Origin: Microcaldota archaeon
GTDB taxonomy: Archaea > Micrarchaeota > Micrarchaeia > Anstonellales > Anstonellaceae
Direction: 5' to 3'
Assembly (NCBI GenBank): GCA_023248455.1
Contig: JAHFEN010000003.1
Coordinates: forward strand, 1-14,310
DNA length: 14,310 nt
Shown: positions 5,968 to 12,935 of the stretch, one piece after another
How the letters are laid out: each line of letters starts with the position of its first letter
Position numbering within the stretch: the first letter of the stretch is position 1
Notes under the pieces: generated by a model
What the model was told of the DNA's origin: nothing
The model's database searches: none
The model's input: the letters and a program-made list of their open reading frames with translations, nothing else
Translations under genes and position numbers: made by a program

Positions 5968-8197
5968 GGCTGGGCAACAGGTGCTTGGATGGAACCATGA
6001 CAAGTATCACCAGCCCAAGAGCCGAGAGGAGCAGGGATACTGGTCCAATGCCCTGGTCGAATTCCATTTCCACCCTCCCTTGAGCATATACTGCCATGAT
6101 GCCGGGCGTTGCCCTGAACACCTGCAGCTCCGTTCCTCCCTGGTGGGCCTTCCAGCCAGGGTGGTAAGCCTCCTTGACCAGCACCATTCTGGGGCTAGTC
6201 GAATCTACAAAAAATGAAATTTTCCCGTTCCCATAGTAGATTTCCTCGACTTTGCCTTCGGGCCCATTGTTGCTGGCTTTGCCTGAAGTGTCGGCCTGCT
6301 CCTGGCAAGAATCATAATAAATGGTTTGGCTTGCAGCCTGGAACCAACTGCGCACAAACCTGCCCCAGTCCCGTGTGCAGGCAGGCACAATGTGCCTTGT
6401 TTCGACAACACTGCTGTTAGAAAGCAAATAGTGGTCAAAAATTGCTGCAGATGCGTTGAGCTGGCCTTGCTTCTCAAATGCAGCTTGCAGCCTGGCTGTG
6501 TTGTTCGAGGCATTGCCGAACGTTCCCTCACTGAAATAAAAGTCAGTGAGCCACAAAAGATCTGAGTAAAATCTGGCGGCATTAGTATAATTTCCGAACA
6601 TTGTCACATTGTACGGCCGCGTGAGGCTCCACATCAGGGTTGGCGTGCGTTTGATTAGGTAAGTCAAGTCAACAGAGGCTTCTGAAAGGGGCGCCTCCTC
6701 CAGGAAAAGCCCGTACGAAAGCGGCTTGCCGGTTTGCATGGAGAATTGGAAATTCGCCGAATGTGGCCTGCACCTGTAAAGGCCAGTGGCGCAGTCCGTG
6801 GAGCTGAATACCAGCGCCCTGCCTTGCGGATGAGCAGATGAAAAATCGTACAAGTTACCTGATTCTTCAGGATGAATGTAGAGCCTGAACCAATAAGCCG
6901 GGAAAAACAGCGCAGCTAATAGGACCGCTGCAGAGAACAACGCCGGCAAGGCCAGCCTACTTTTTTCGCCAAGCTTCTCCAGCAGCAGATCCCAGGCGCC
7001 AGCGCCTAATATCAATACCTGTATCACTTCGGCAAAAGCCAGGAACCTGTAGGAGTGGTGGAGAAGCAGAGTTGCAATTGGCTGCCCGGGGAACATAAGC
7101 GCCAGCACTGCATGCATGGAAAGGAAAAGGAATACGAACCAAAGGTAGGCACAAACCAGGTTGTCCTGCTTCCTTCCAAGTAAATAGGCGGATGCCATGG
7201 CAGATCCGGCAAGAACCGGCAGCTTGAAGTCCCAATAGGTGCAGCCTGGCGCGGTGGCAGGAAGGAAGATGCCGATAGCAATAAGGCAGAGGACTATTAC
7301 CCCCTTGGAATGCGTGTGCCCGTGCGGCGCATTCCTGATGAAAAGGAAGTAGATGAGGAGGCCGGAAATCAATGCTCCGCCTACGGCTGGTGCTCCTATA
7401 AGCACCTGCGGCTCTGCAAAATAATCAGACCGGCTCGGAGGGGAGGAAACCGTCTGGGAAATATACGGGATCAGCCAGAAAGCCGAGAGCAAAAATACAA
7501 CCGAAGCGTAAACAGCCGCAGATGGCAGACGAATCACAGGTGGCCCCTTCCTCTTTTCGGCCAAAAGCAAAGCCAGTATGGACAACAATAGCATGACTGA
7601 AACCAGGAAATTGGATAGCAGCACCAGACAAGAAAAAAGAGCTGAAATTTTCGGCCTGCTTCTGAAATACGCCAGCGCAAGGAAAAAGAAGGGCAACGCG
7701 AAGAACTCTGAGAACATGCCAAAATAATAGGCTTCATAGAGGGTGAAGCCACGCGCAACGCTAGTTGTCTGAACTGTGGTGGCCATGAAGAGCGCTAGCA
7801 ATAGGCTTGCTGCCCCTGCCTGGCCTGCCGAGTGGCCTTGCGAGCGGATGAAAAGGAATGCCGAGGGCAGAATTAGCAGGCAGCTGAGCGACAGGATCAG
7901 CCTTGCAGCAAGGCTGATTTCTATGAAATTTGAAATAAGCGCGGTTGCCAGCCTAGAGAGCGGAGGATAAATGTATATGGGATAGCCGAGCAAGTAGCTC
8001 GAGTTCCACCCATAAATGTTAGGAAGCACCTCTGAATATGCCTTGGCCTCGGCAACATGGCCGACCAGGTCCCAGCTCAGGCTCCTGCTGTTTGCCAAGA
8101 ACACGGCTGTGGGCAAAGCAAGCACTACCATTGCAAGCGCCAGCAGGGCATAGCCTTCCCTGCCAGCAAACAGCGTTTTAGTAACCAGAAATAACAC
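5951..8197 (-). CDS. PTPS-related (GT-C-like) large membrane protein
   Basis: 748 residues from GTG 8197, which lies inside the end of the upstream GT2 gene (20-base overlap). The first helix (YALLALAMVVLALPTAVFL) is followed by SWDLVGHVAEAKAY (D43, H47), then GYPIYIYPPL (71-80). These are hallmarks of the 6-pyruvoyl-tetrahydropterin-synthase-related membrane family, which has GT-C topology and no link to pterin synthesis. About ten more membrane segments follow to near residue 440. Next comes an outer domain of about 280 residues with six or more N-x-S/T sequons (NVT, NYT, NAS, NNT, NSS) and scattered Cys. It contains an EAYHPGWKA motif, also known from YfhO-like glycan-modifying proteins, and ends in a last helix and a short basic tail. 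Likely uses a lipid-linked sugar supplied by its GT2 partner. Precise reaction unknown. Confidence 0.75.
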   Translation of the reverse strand: MLFLVTKTLFAGREGYALLALAMVVLALPTAVFLANSRSLSWDLVGHVAEAKAYSEVLPNIYGWNSSYLLGYPIYIYPPLSRLATALISNFIEISLAARLILSLSCLLILPSAFLFIRSQGHSAGQAGAASLLLALFMATTVQTTSVARGFTLYEAYYFGMFSEFFALPFFFLALAYFRSRPKISALFSCLVLLSNFLVSVMLLLSILALLLAEKRKGPPVIRLPSAAVYASVVFLLSAFWLIPYISQTVSSPPSRSDYFAEPQVLIGAPAVGGALISGLLIYFLFIRNAPHGHTHSKGVIVLCLIAIGIFLPATAPGCTYWDFKLPVLAGSAMASAYLLGRKQDNLVCAYLWFVFLFLSMHAVLALMFPGQPIATLLLHHSYRFLAFAEVIQVLILGAGAWDLLLEKLGEKSRLALPALFSAAVLLAALFFPAYWFRLYIHPEESGNLYDFSSAHPQGRALVFSSTDCATGLYRCRPHSANFQFSMQTGKPLSYGLFLEEAPLSEASVDLTYLIKRTPTLMWSLTRPYNVTMFGNYTNAARFYSDLLWLTDFYFSEGTFGNASNNTARLQAAFEKQGQLNASAAIFDHYLLSNSSVVETRHIVPACTRDWGRFVRSWFQAASQTIYYDSCQEQADTSGKASNNGPEGKVEEIYYGNGKISFFVDSTSPRMVLVKEAYHPGWKAHQGGTELQVFRATPGIMAVYAQGRVEMEFDQGIGPVSLLLSALGLVILVMVPSKHLLPSLNSNI

Positions 8198-8909
8198 CGC
8201 CTATCCAATATCTTGCAAGTTCGAGGAGCAATTCAATGGATTGCTGCGCAGATTTCCCGACAGTTCCATCGAGCTCCACCCAGATTACAGGGCATTCCGC
8301 AATAACCAGCCCTTTTTTTTTCGCTTGCAACAGCAAAGCAGTGTCCCAAAACCAACCGCCTGATCCAATCAAAGGCAGCAATCTTACAACCGCGCTTTTC
8401 CTGAATATCTTGAAGCCGCACTGGTAGTCTGAAAATTTCTCAAAAAACAGAACATTCACCAGCTGCCTGTATGCGAGGCTGAGGAAATGGCGGTATGCTG
8501 GCCTTGAGCATTTCGCCCCTTTTGAGTAACGGGTTCCAATGACCACCTCGGACCTTGCAAGAAGCTTGGCTGTGGAGGAAATCGAGCCCGCAGTTTCAAT
8601 GGCATCCACGTCCAAAAATCCCACAATTTCGTGCTTGCACCTGCCGATGGCTCGGGAAATCGCCAGCCCTTTGCCAAGTGAATTCTTAGAAGTCAGGGCT
8701 TTAACGTGCCTCAGCTTCCTGCCCATTCTTCTTGCCAAGGAGCCTGATCCGTCACAGCTTCCGTCCTCTGCAATCATTATTTCATAACTGGCAAACCGGT
8801 TGGCCTTCAGATGGGAGATTATGCGCTCAACGCAGCTCTCCAGGTTCTTGGCACCATTGTGCACCGGAATTATGATTGAAATGGCATTCATACGCAGCTT
8901 ATCCACCAT
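8178..8909 (-). CDS. GT2 glycosyltransferase, dolichol-phosphate-sugar synthase-like
   Basis: 243 residues from ATG 8909; ATG 8891 (MNAISIIIPVHNG) is the alternative and fits the usual family start better. Motifs: SIIIPVHNGA (11-20), AEDGSCDGS (47-55), a DxD-type FLDVDA (98-103), GTRYSKGA, DYQCGFKIF, and a GGWFWDTALL acceptor-side segment. This is the DPM1/DPG-synthase type of GT2, which charges dolichol phosphate with a hexose in the cytoplasm. A weakly hydrophobic C-terminus (YWIGGVISGY) may touch the membrane. It is distinct from the other GT2 in the window (1969-2661). Its 3' end overlaps the PTPS-related gene by 20 bases, so the two form an operon and probably a donor-maker/donor-user pair. 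Confidence 0.85.
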   Translation of the reverse strand: MVDKLRMNAISIIIPVHNGAKNLESCVERIISHLKANRFASYEIMIAEDGSCDGSGSLARRMGRKLRHVKALTSKNSLGKGLAISRAIGRCKHEIVGFLDVDAIETAGSISSTAKLLARSEVVIGTRYSKGAKCSRPAYRHFLSLAYRQLVNVLFFEKFSDYQCGFKIFRKSAVVRLLPLIGSGGWFWDTALLLQAKKKGLVIAECPVIWVELDGTVGKSAQQSIELLLELARYWIGGVISGY

Positions 8910-8926
8910 CCACTATCCATGGGATT

Positions 8927-8937
8927 GTTTATATAAT
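8927..8937. promoter_or_regulatory. Shared TATA box: GT2 (-) and pilin paralogue 2 (+)
   Basis: GTTTATATAAT sits between divergent genes. Its centre (about 8932) is 33 bases from ATG 8965 on the right and 23 or 41 bases from the two possible ATGs of the GT2 gene on the left. TATATA is symmetric and no second AT-rich box is seen between the genes. Confidence 0.55.
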
Positions 8938-8964
8938 CTGGCAGTTTTTTATTTCCGAAAGGCT

Positions 8965-9633
8965 ATGCTGTGGCGCACATCAAGAAATACTCTACGTGCT
9001 CAAGGCGCAACTGAATATCTTGTTCTGCTCGCCATTGTGCTAGTCATTGCTGCAGTCACAATAGCCATGCTCACATTTTTCTCAGAAACCAGCGGAGATG
9101 TGCAGGTGGAGGAGAACCAAGCCTACTGGAGATCGGCCTACCCAATATCGGTTGTAGAAGTTTCAGCCACGAACATCGGGTTCATCGGGGATACGGCATC
9201 CCCGGCAGTGCTGGTGCTGAAGAACAATGGTCCCGACCCCATCCGAATCGACTACATCAGCTCCAATTCAACTTCCATCGGCTTTCTAAACTTTCCTACA
9301 CTACCCGACAGCACAGTCGGCAGCGTGCTTTATTTGTCCCCAGGCGAGCAGAAGCGGATTGGCAGTGTGATTTCCACAGACCCAGTGGGGTATTCACTGC
9401 TTAAATTCTATCCAGCAGGCCTTTACATTCCTCCTGGGACCTACTCGGTCCTGCCCTCCAGGACAGGGTGCGACCCGGCAGTCTGGTATCCTTCCCAGCA
9501 CACGTCAAAAAGCTGGGGCATTGTTTACGTTGAAAATTTCGGCTTCCAATACACCGAATTCATAGACGGGATCGGTATCGCCAAGAAGCAGATGGGGGCA
9601 AAGCCCCTTATCATAAGGTGCTTTAGCGCCTAA
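8965..9633 (+). CDS. Class III signal peptide pilin-like protein (paralogue 2)
   Basis: 222 residues from ATG 8965. The frame is open further upstream to 8800, but that part overlaps the GT2 gene and the TATA box. A basic leader (LWRTSRNTLRA) precedes QGATEYLVLLA (13-23), the class III cleavage signature, and then a hydrophobic helix. The FFSETSGDVQVEE block is identical to paralogue 1 and closely similar in DNA. The mature domain diverges in the middle (one NST sequon), then converges again on SKSWG, FGFQYTEFIDGIGIAKKQ and GAKPLIIRC. The two Cys (RTGCDP and near the C-terminus) match paralogue 1. Likely a second subunit of the same fibre or an alternative major/minor pilin. Confidence 0.85.
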   Translation: MLWRTSRNTLRAQGATEYLVLLAIVLVIAAVTIAMLTFFSETSGDVQVEENQAYWRSAYPISVVEVSATNIGFIGDTASPAVLVLKNNGPDPIRIDYISSNSTSIGFLNFPTLPDSTVGSVLYLSPGEQKRIGSVISTDPVGYSLLKFYPAGLYIPPGTYSVLPSRTGCDPAVWYPSQHTSKSWGIVYVENFGFQYTEFIDGIGIAKKQMGAKPLIIRCFSA

Positions 9634-9696
9634 TCCTGGGTAAATTCGCAAGAACGGGAAAAAATATGCCAATTCCCGGCTTCATCAGTAAGGCTG

Positions 9697-9710
9697 TTTA
9701 AATATTTTAA
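9697..9710 (+). promoter_or_regulatory. TATA box of ftsZ
   Basis: TTTAAATATTTTAA is centred about 32 bases before ATG 9736, so the transcript should start within a few bases of the start codon. The 102-base gap between the pilin gene and ftsZ otherwise shows nothing distinctive. Confidence 0.55.
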
Positions 9711-9735
9711 CTCCGAATTCAATTTCGGTGTCATT

Positions 9736-10692
9736 ATGGACGACGAAGGCAAGCCCGCTATTGCCGTCTGCGGGGTGGGCGGGGCGGGCTGCAACACCAT
9801 AAACAGGCTAATCAGGATGGGCGTGGGCAAAGCCGAGCTAATGGCATTGAACACCGACAGGAAGCACCTCAATCTCGTTGCCGGGCCTGCGAAAACCGTG
9901 CTTATCGGCTGGACAGTCACGCGCGGCTTGGGGGCAGGGGGCTTTCCAGAGATTGCGGAAAAAGCAGCCTTGGCCTCCAGAAAAGCGATTGGGGATGCGC
10001 TCGAGGGCAAGGATATTGTATTCATCGCATGCGGCCTTGGCGGCGGCACAGGCACAGGCGCAGCGCCAATAATAGCGGAAATAGCAAAGGAAAAGGGCGC
10101 CACAGTGGTTGCTTTTGCCACCTACCCATTTGCAATGGAGCGCGCAAGGCTCGGAAAGGCGCAGAAAGGGATAGAGCGGCTCAAGAAGTCCTCGGACACC
10201 CTTGTGCTCATCGACAACAACCGGCTGGTGGATTATGCGCCGAATTTGCCGATTGAAAAATCTTTCGAACTGCTCGATGAGATAATGGCAAAGGCAGTGC
10301 GGGGGATTGCCGCAACCATACTCGAGCCCTCGCTTCTCAACCTGGACTACATGGACGTGAAGGCGATTGTGGAGAACGGCGGGATTTCAATGATCGCTGT
10401 CGGGCAGGCTTCAGGGGTCGGCAGGGTGGAGGATCTAGTGGAGAACACTCTCAAGAACAGGCTGCTTGACATTGACATCGAAGGCTCTCGCGGCGTGCTC
10501 TTGCACCTTACTGGCGGCAACGACCTCACACTTGGCGATGCCACCCGCGCAGGCGAGCTCCTCACGGAAAAAGTCGACCCAGACGCCAACGTAATTTACG
10601 GCGCGAGGATGGAAGAGGATTACAAGGGAAAGATAGAGGCGATTGCGATTTTCACGGGAATCAAGGCGCCTTACAGCCTGGGGAAGAGGTAG
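9736..10692 (+). CDS. ftsZ: Cell-division GTPase FtsZ
   Basis: 318 residues. The tubulin/FtsZ nucleotide-binding loops occur in order: GVGGAGCN (13-20), ALNTD (37-41), GLGAGGFP (64-71), the signature GLGGGTGTG (100-108) and DNNRL (160-164). The T7 synergy loop NLDYMD (202-207) keeps the catalytic acidic residues, so it should be an active polymerising GTPase that forms the division ring. The C-terminal domain ends soon after VIYGA and FTGI. Both tails are short: there is little N-terminal extension and no linker or conserved C-terminal peptide of the kind that binds membrane anchors in other FtsZs. I see no basis for choosing between archaeal FtsZ1 and FtsZ2. It has its own TATA box and is probably monocistronic, with the next promoter at 10745. 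Confidence 0.95.
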   Translation: MDDEGKPAIAVCGVGGAGCNTINRLIRMGVGKAELMALNTDRKHLNLVAGPAKTVLIGWTVTRGLGAGGFPEIAEKAALASRKAIGDALEGKDIVFIACGLGGGTGTGAAPIIAEIAKEKGATVVAFATYPFAMERARLGKAQKGIERLKKSSDTLVLIDNNRLVDYAPNLPIEKSFELLDEIMAKAVRGIAATILEPSLLNLDYMDVKAIVENGGISMIAVGQASGVGRVEDLVENTLKNRLLDIDIEGSRGVLLHLTGGNDLTLGDATRAGELLTEKVDPDANVIYGARMEEDYKGKIEAIAIFTGIKAPYSLGKR

Positions 10693-10744
10693 CAGGATAA
10701 ACTAATACCCATGCTTGGATATCCTCTATCCACCGAATACCGGC

Positions 10745-10757
10745 TTTTTAATATATA
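10745..10757 (+). promoter_or_regulatory. TATA box of the spermidine-synthase-like gene
   Basis: TTTTTAATATATA is centred about 23 bases before ATG 10774, predicting a transcript that starts at or beside the start codon. Confidence 0.5.
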
Positions 10758-10773
10758 GGATTGATTAAGTGGT

Positions 10774-12915
10774 ATGCAGCAGAAAAACTACTTCCTTCAC
10801 ATGTCCGTGATCAGTTTTGTCTTCCTTTTTGTCGAAGTTCTCATTACGCGGCTGCTCTCCTCCCTGTTTCAGTACCACTTTGCCTTCTTGGTCATGACTC
10901 TGGCTATGGCAGGGATTTTCCTCTCCGGTTTATACTACAAGCAGTGCAAGGAAAAAGAAGGGACTTACAGAAAGCTACTCCTGGCTCTGCCTCTGCTTAT
11001 CGTCCTCATACCAGTCAGCTTTATGGCAGCCTCCAGCATGCTGCTAGTTGCCAATGTGACTAGCTCCCTGCCATTGTCCATAATTCTAAGCATCATGCTC
11101 GGCCTCCTGCTGATTCTCCTGGTCGCCGCAATATTTTTCGTACTGAGTTTCGAAACCATATTCCTTCTTGGATCATACGCGAAGAAGACCGCAAAACTTT
11201 ATTTTGCCAACCTCTCATTCTCAACTGCAGGGTGCATTGCCGCAATAATATTGCTGAGCGTCTCAAGCCCATATGCGGGGCTTTTCACCTGCTTTGTTTT
11301 AACAGCGCTACTTCCTCTAAAAGAGGGCTGGGCCAGAATTGCCACCAACCTGAAGATTGTGCTTTTTCTTGCCGTTATTTTCATCCTCTCCATTTTCATC
11401 CTGTCAGCATTGGAGAAAAACAGCGGAATCCTGTTTGAGAAATGGACCCCCTATTCAAAAGTGACGGTTTCTGCTTCACAAGGCGACGCCTGCTGGGGCT
11501 GCGCAGAGAAATACGCTGTTCCTTCAGATATGCTCCTGATCGATTCCAATGCAGGTACACTCATATTCAAAAACGCAAGCGATGCGCCCGTAGTGCGGAA
11601 AGATATTACGCACATCGGCTATTATCTCCTCAAGGGCAACGCAAGTGTGACGGTGATAGGGAGCGGAGGCGGGAGGGACGTCCTTGGCGCGAGGACATTC
11701 TCACCGCGAAAGATAATCGCCATAGAGATAAATCCCGTGGTGATCGAAGCCACGAACCTATTCTCCCCTTCAATTTACGGCAATAATGACACTGAGGTCA
11801 TTATCGATGATGGGAGAGCGGGTCTTGAAGGCTTGGATGGGCGCCAAGATATGGTCCAATTGTCCCTAGTAGACACCTGGGCTGCATCCAACAGCGGCGC
11901 TTATGCATTAGTCGAAAATTACCTCTATACGAAGGAGGCGCTCAATCTCTACACCGACAAGCTCTCCAGCTCAGGGCTGGTGTCCATAACCCGCTGGCAA
12001 AGCGAAGAGGGCAAGCTTATGGTCCTTGGATATTCTGCGCTGACTGAGAGGGGAGTTGCCGACCCTGCTGACCACCTGGCATTCTTCTCAGGCCCTGGGA
12101 AGGGGCAGCAGCGCGTCATCACAATGCTTTTAAAAAAGCAGCCATTCAGCGGTGCAGAGAGGCAGAAACTTGCAGAAGTGTCCAAGTCGCTTGGGTTCAC
12201 CGTAGTTCAGGCCAGCAAGCCGGAATCTCTGTCAGGGGTTAGCGACGACTCGCCGTTTTTCTTTTTTAACGCCTCCGGATTGGGGATACTTCTTGCATTG
12301 CTCGTATCCATGGTTATAGGCTGCTTGCTCCTGTTCCGGCCATTCTTGAAGAAAGCTAATCTAGATGTCCGGGACACAGTGTTTTTCTCAAGCATAGGGC
12401 TTGGTTTCATGTTCGTAGAGTTCCTGGTGCTGCAAAAAAGCGCTCTGGTTCTCCACAACCCGACACTGACTTTCGGCCTGGGCGTCGGCGTCCTTCTGGC
12501 GTTCAGCGGCATTGGGAGTTTTCTCGCTTCAAAAAGCGGCAGATTGATCCGCCTGTCGGCCGGTCTCCCAATCATTATATTGGCCTACATCTTCATAATG
12601 GATAAATGCTCTTCCGCTCTTATATCGCTCGGCATAATCGAGCGCGTCTTGGCGATAACAGCACTTGTGTCCCCTCTCGCGTTTTTGATGGGCATATTCT
12701 TCCCTTCGTATTTTGACCTTGTGAAAAAGAAGGGGGCTTCGGCAGTCGGATTCGCCTGGGCTGCAAATGGCTTTTTCTCGATTCTGGCTCCGGTGGCAGC
12801 CTTAATCATATCCATATACTTCGGTTTCAACGCCCTGGCTGTGATTTCGAGCGCGGTATATTCGATCGCAGTTATCCTGCTATTCAAGGCGTACTTCGGC
12901 CTAGGGAAGAAATAG
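10774..12915 (+). CDS. Membrane-embedded spermidine-synthase-like protein
   Basis: 713 residues in three parts. Residues 1-210 carry about six or seven membrane helices and start with the pattern FVEVLITRLLSSLFQYHFAF. Residues about 220-505 form a Rossmann domain of the spermidine synthase/SAM-methyltransferase type: VTVIGSGGGRDVLGA (292-306), AIEINP with its acidic residue (316-321), IIDDGRAGL (343-351), then LSLVDTWAASNSGAYAL-type and ENYLYTKEAL segments. DDSPFFFF (near 500) leads into residues 510-713 with six or seven more helices. This helix-Rossmann-helix architecture is known from uncharacterised prokaryotic spermidine-synthase-like membrane proteins. Whether it transfers an aminopropyl group, a methyl group or nothing is unknown. 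The catalytic Asp region has VDTWAA in place of the classical spermidine-synthase motif. It ends 20 bases from the convergent aRF1 gene. Confidence 0.8.
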   Translation: MQQKNYFLHMSVISFVFLFVEVLITRLLSSLFQYHFAFLVMTLAMAGIFLSGLYYKQCKEKEGTYRKLLLALPLLIVLIPVSFMAASSMLLVANVTSSLPLSIILSIMLGLLLILLVAAIFFVLSFETIFLLGSYAKKTAKLYFANLSFSTAGCIAAIILLSVSSPYAGLFTCFVLTALLPLKEGWARIATNLKIVLFLAVIFILSIFILSALEKNSGILFEKWTPYSKVTVSASQGDACWGCAEKYAVPSDMLLIDSNAGTLIFKNASDAPVVRKDITHIGYYLLKGNASVTVIGSGGGRDVLGARTFSPRKIIAIEINPVVIEATNLFSPSIYGNNDTEVIIDDGRAGLEGLDGRQDMVQLSLVDTWAASNSGAYALVENYLYTKEALNLYTDKLSSSGLVSITRWQSEEGKLMVLGYSALTERGVADPADHLAFFSGPGKGQQRVITMLLKKQPFSGAERQKLAEVSKSLGFTVVQASKPESLSGVSDDSPFFFFNASGLGILLALLVSMVIGCLLLFRPFLKKANLDVRDTVFFSSIGLGFMFVEFLVLQKSALVLHNPTLTFGLGVGVLLAFSGIGSFLASKSGRLIRLSAGLPIIILAYIFIMDKCSSALISLGIIERVLAITALVSPLAFLMGIFFPSYFDLVKKKGASAVGFAWAANGFFSILAPVAALIISIYFGFNALAVISSAVYSIAVILLFKAYFGLGKK

Positions 12916-12935
12916 CCTTGGGAAAGACAATATCC

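Noticed and set aside
8800..8964. Longer start for pilin paralogue 2 (ATG 8800)
   Set aside because: It would overlap the GT2 gene and its promoter and put 55 extra residues ahead of a class III signal peptide, which must be near the N-terminus.
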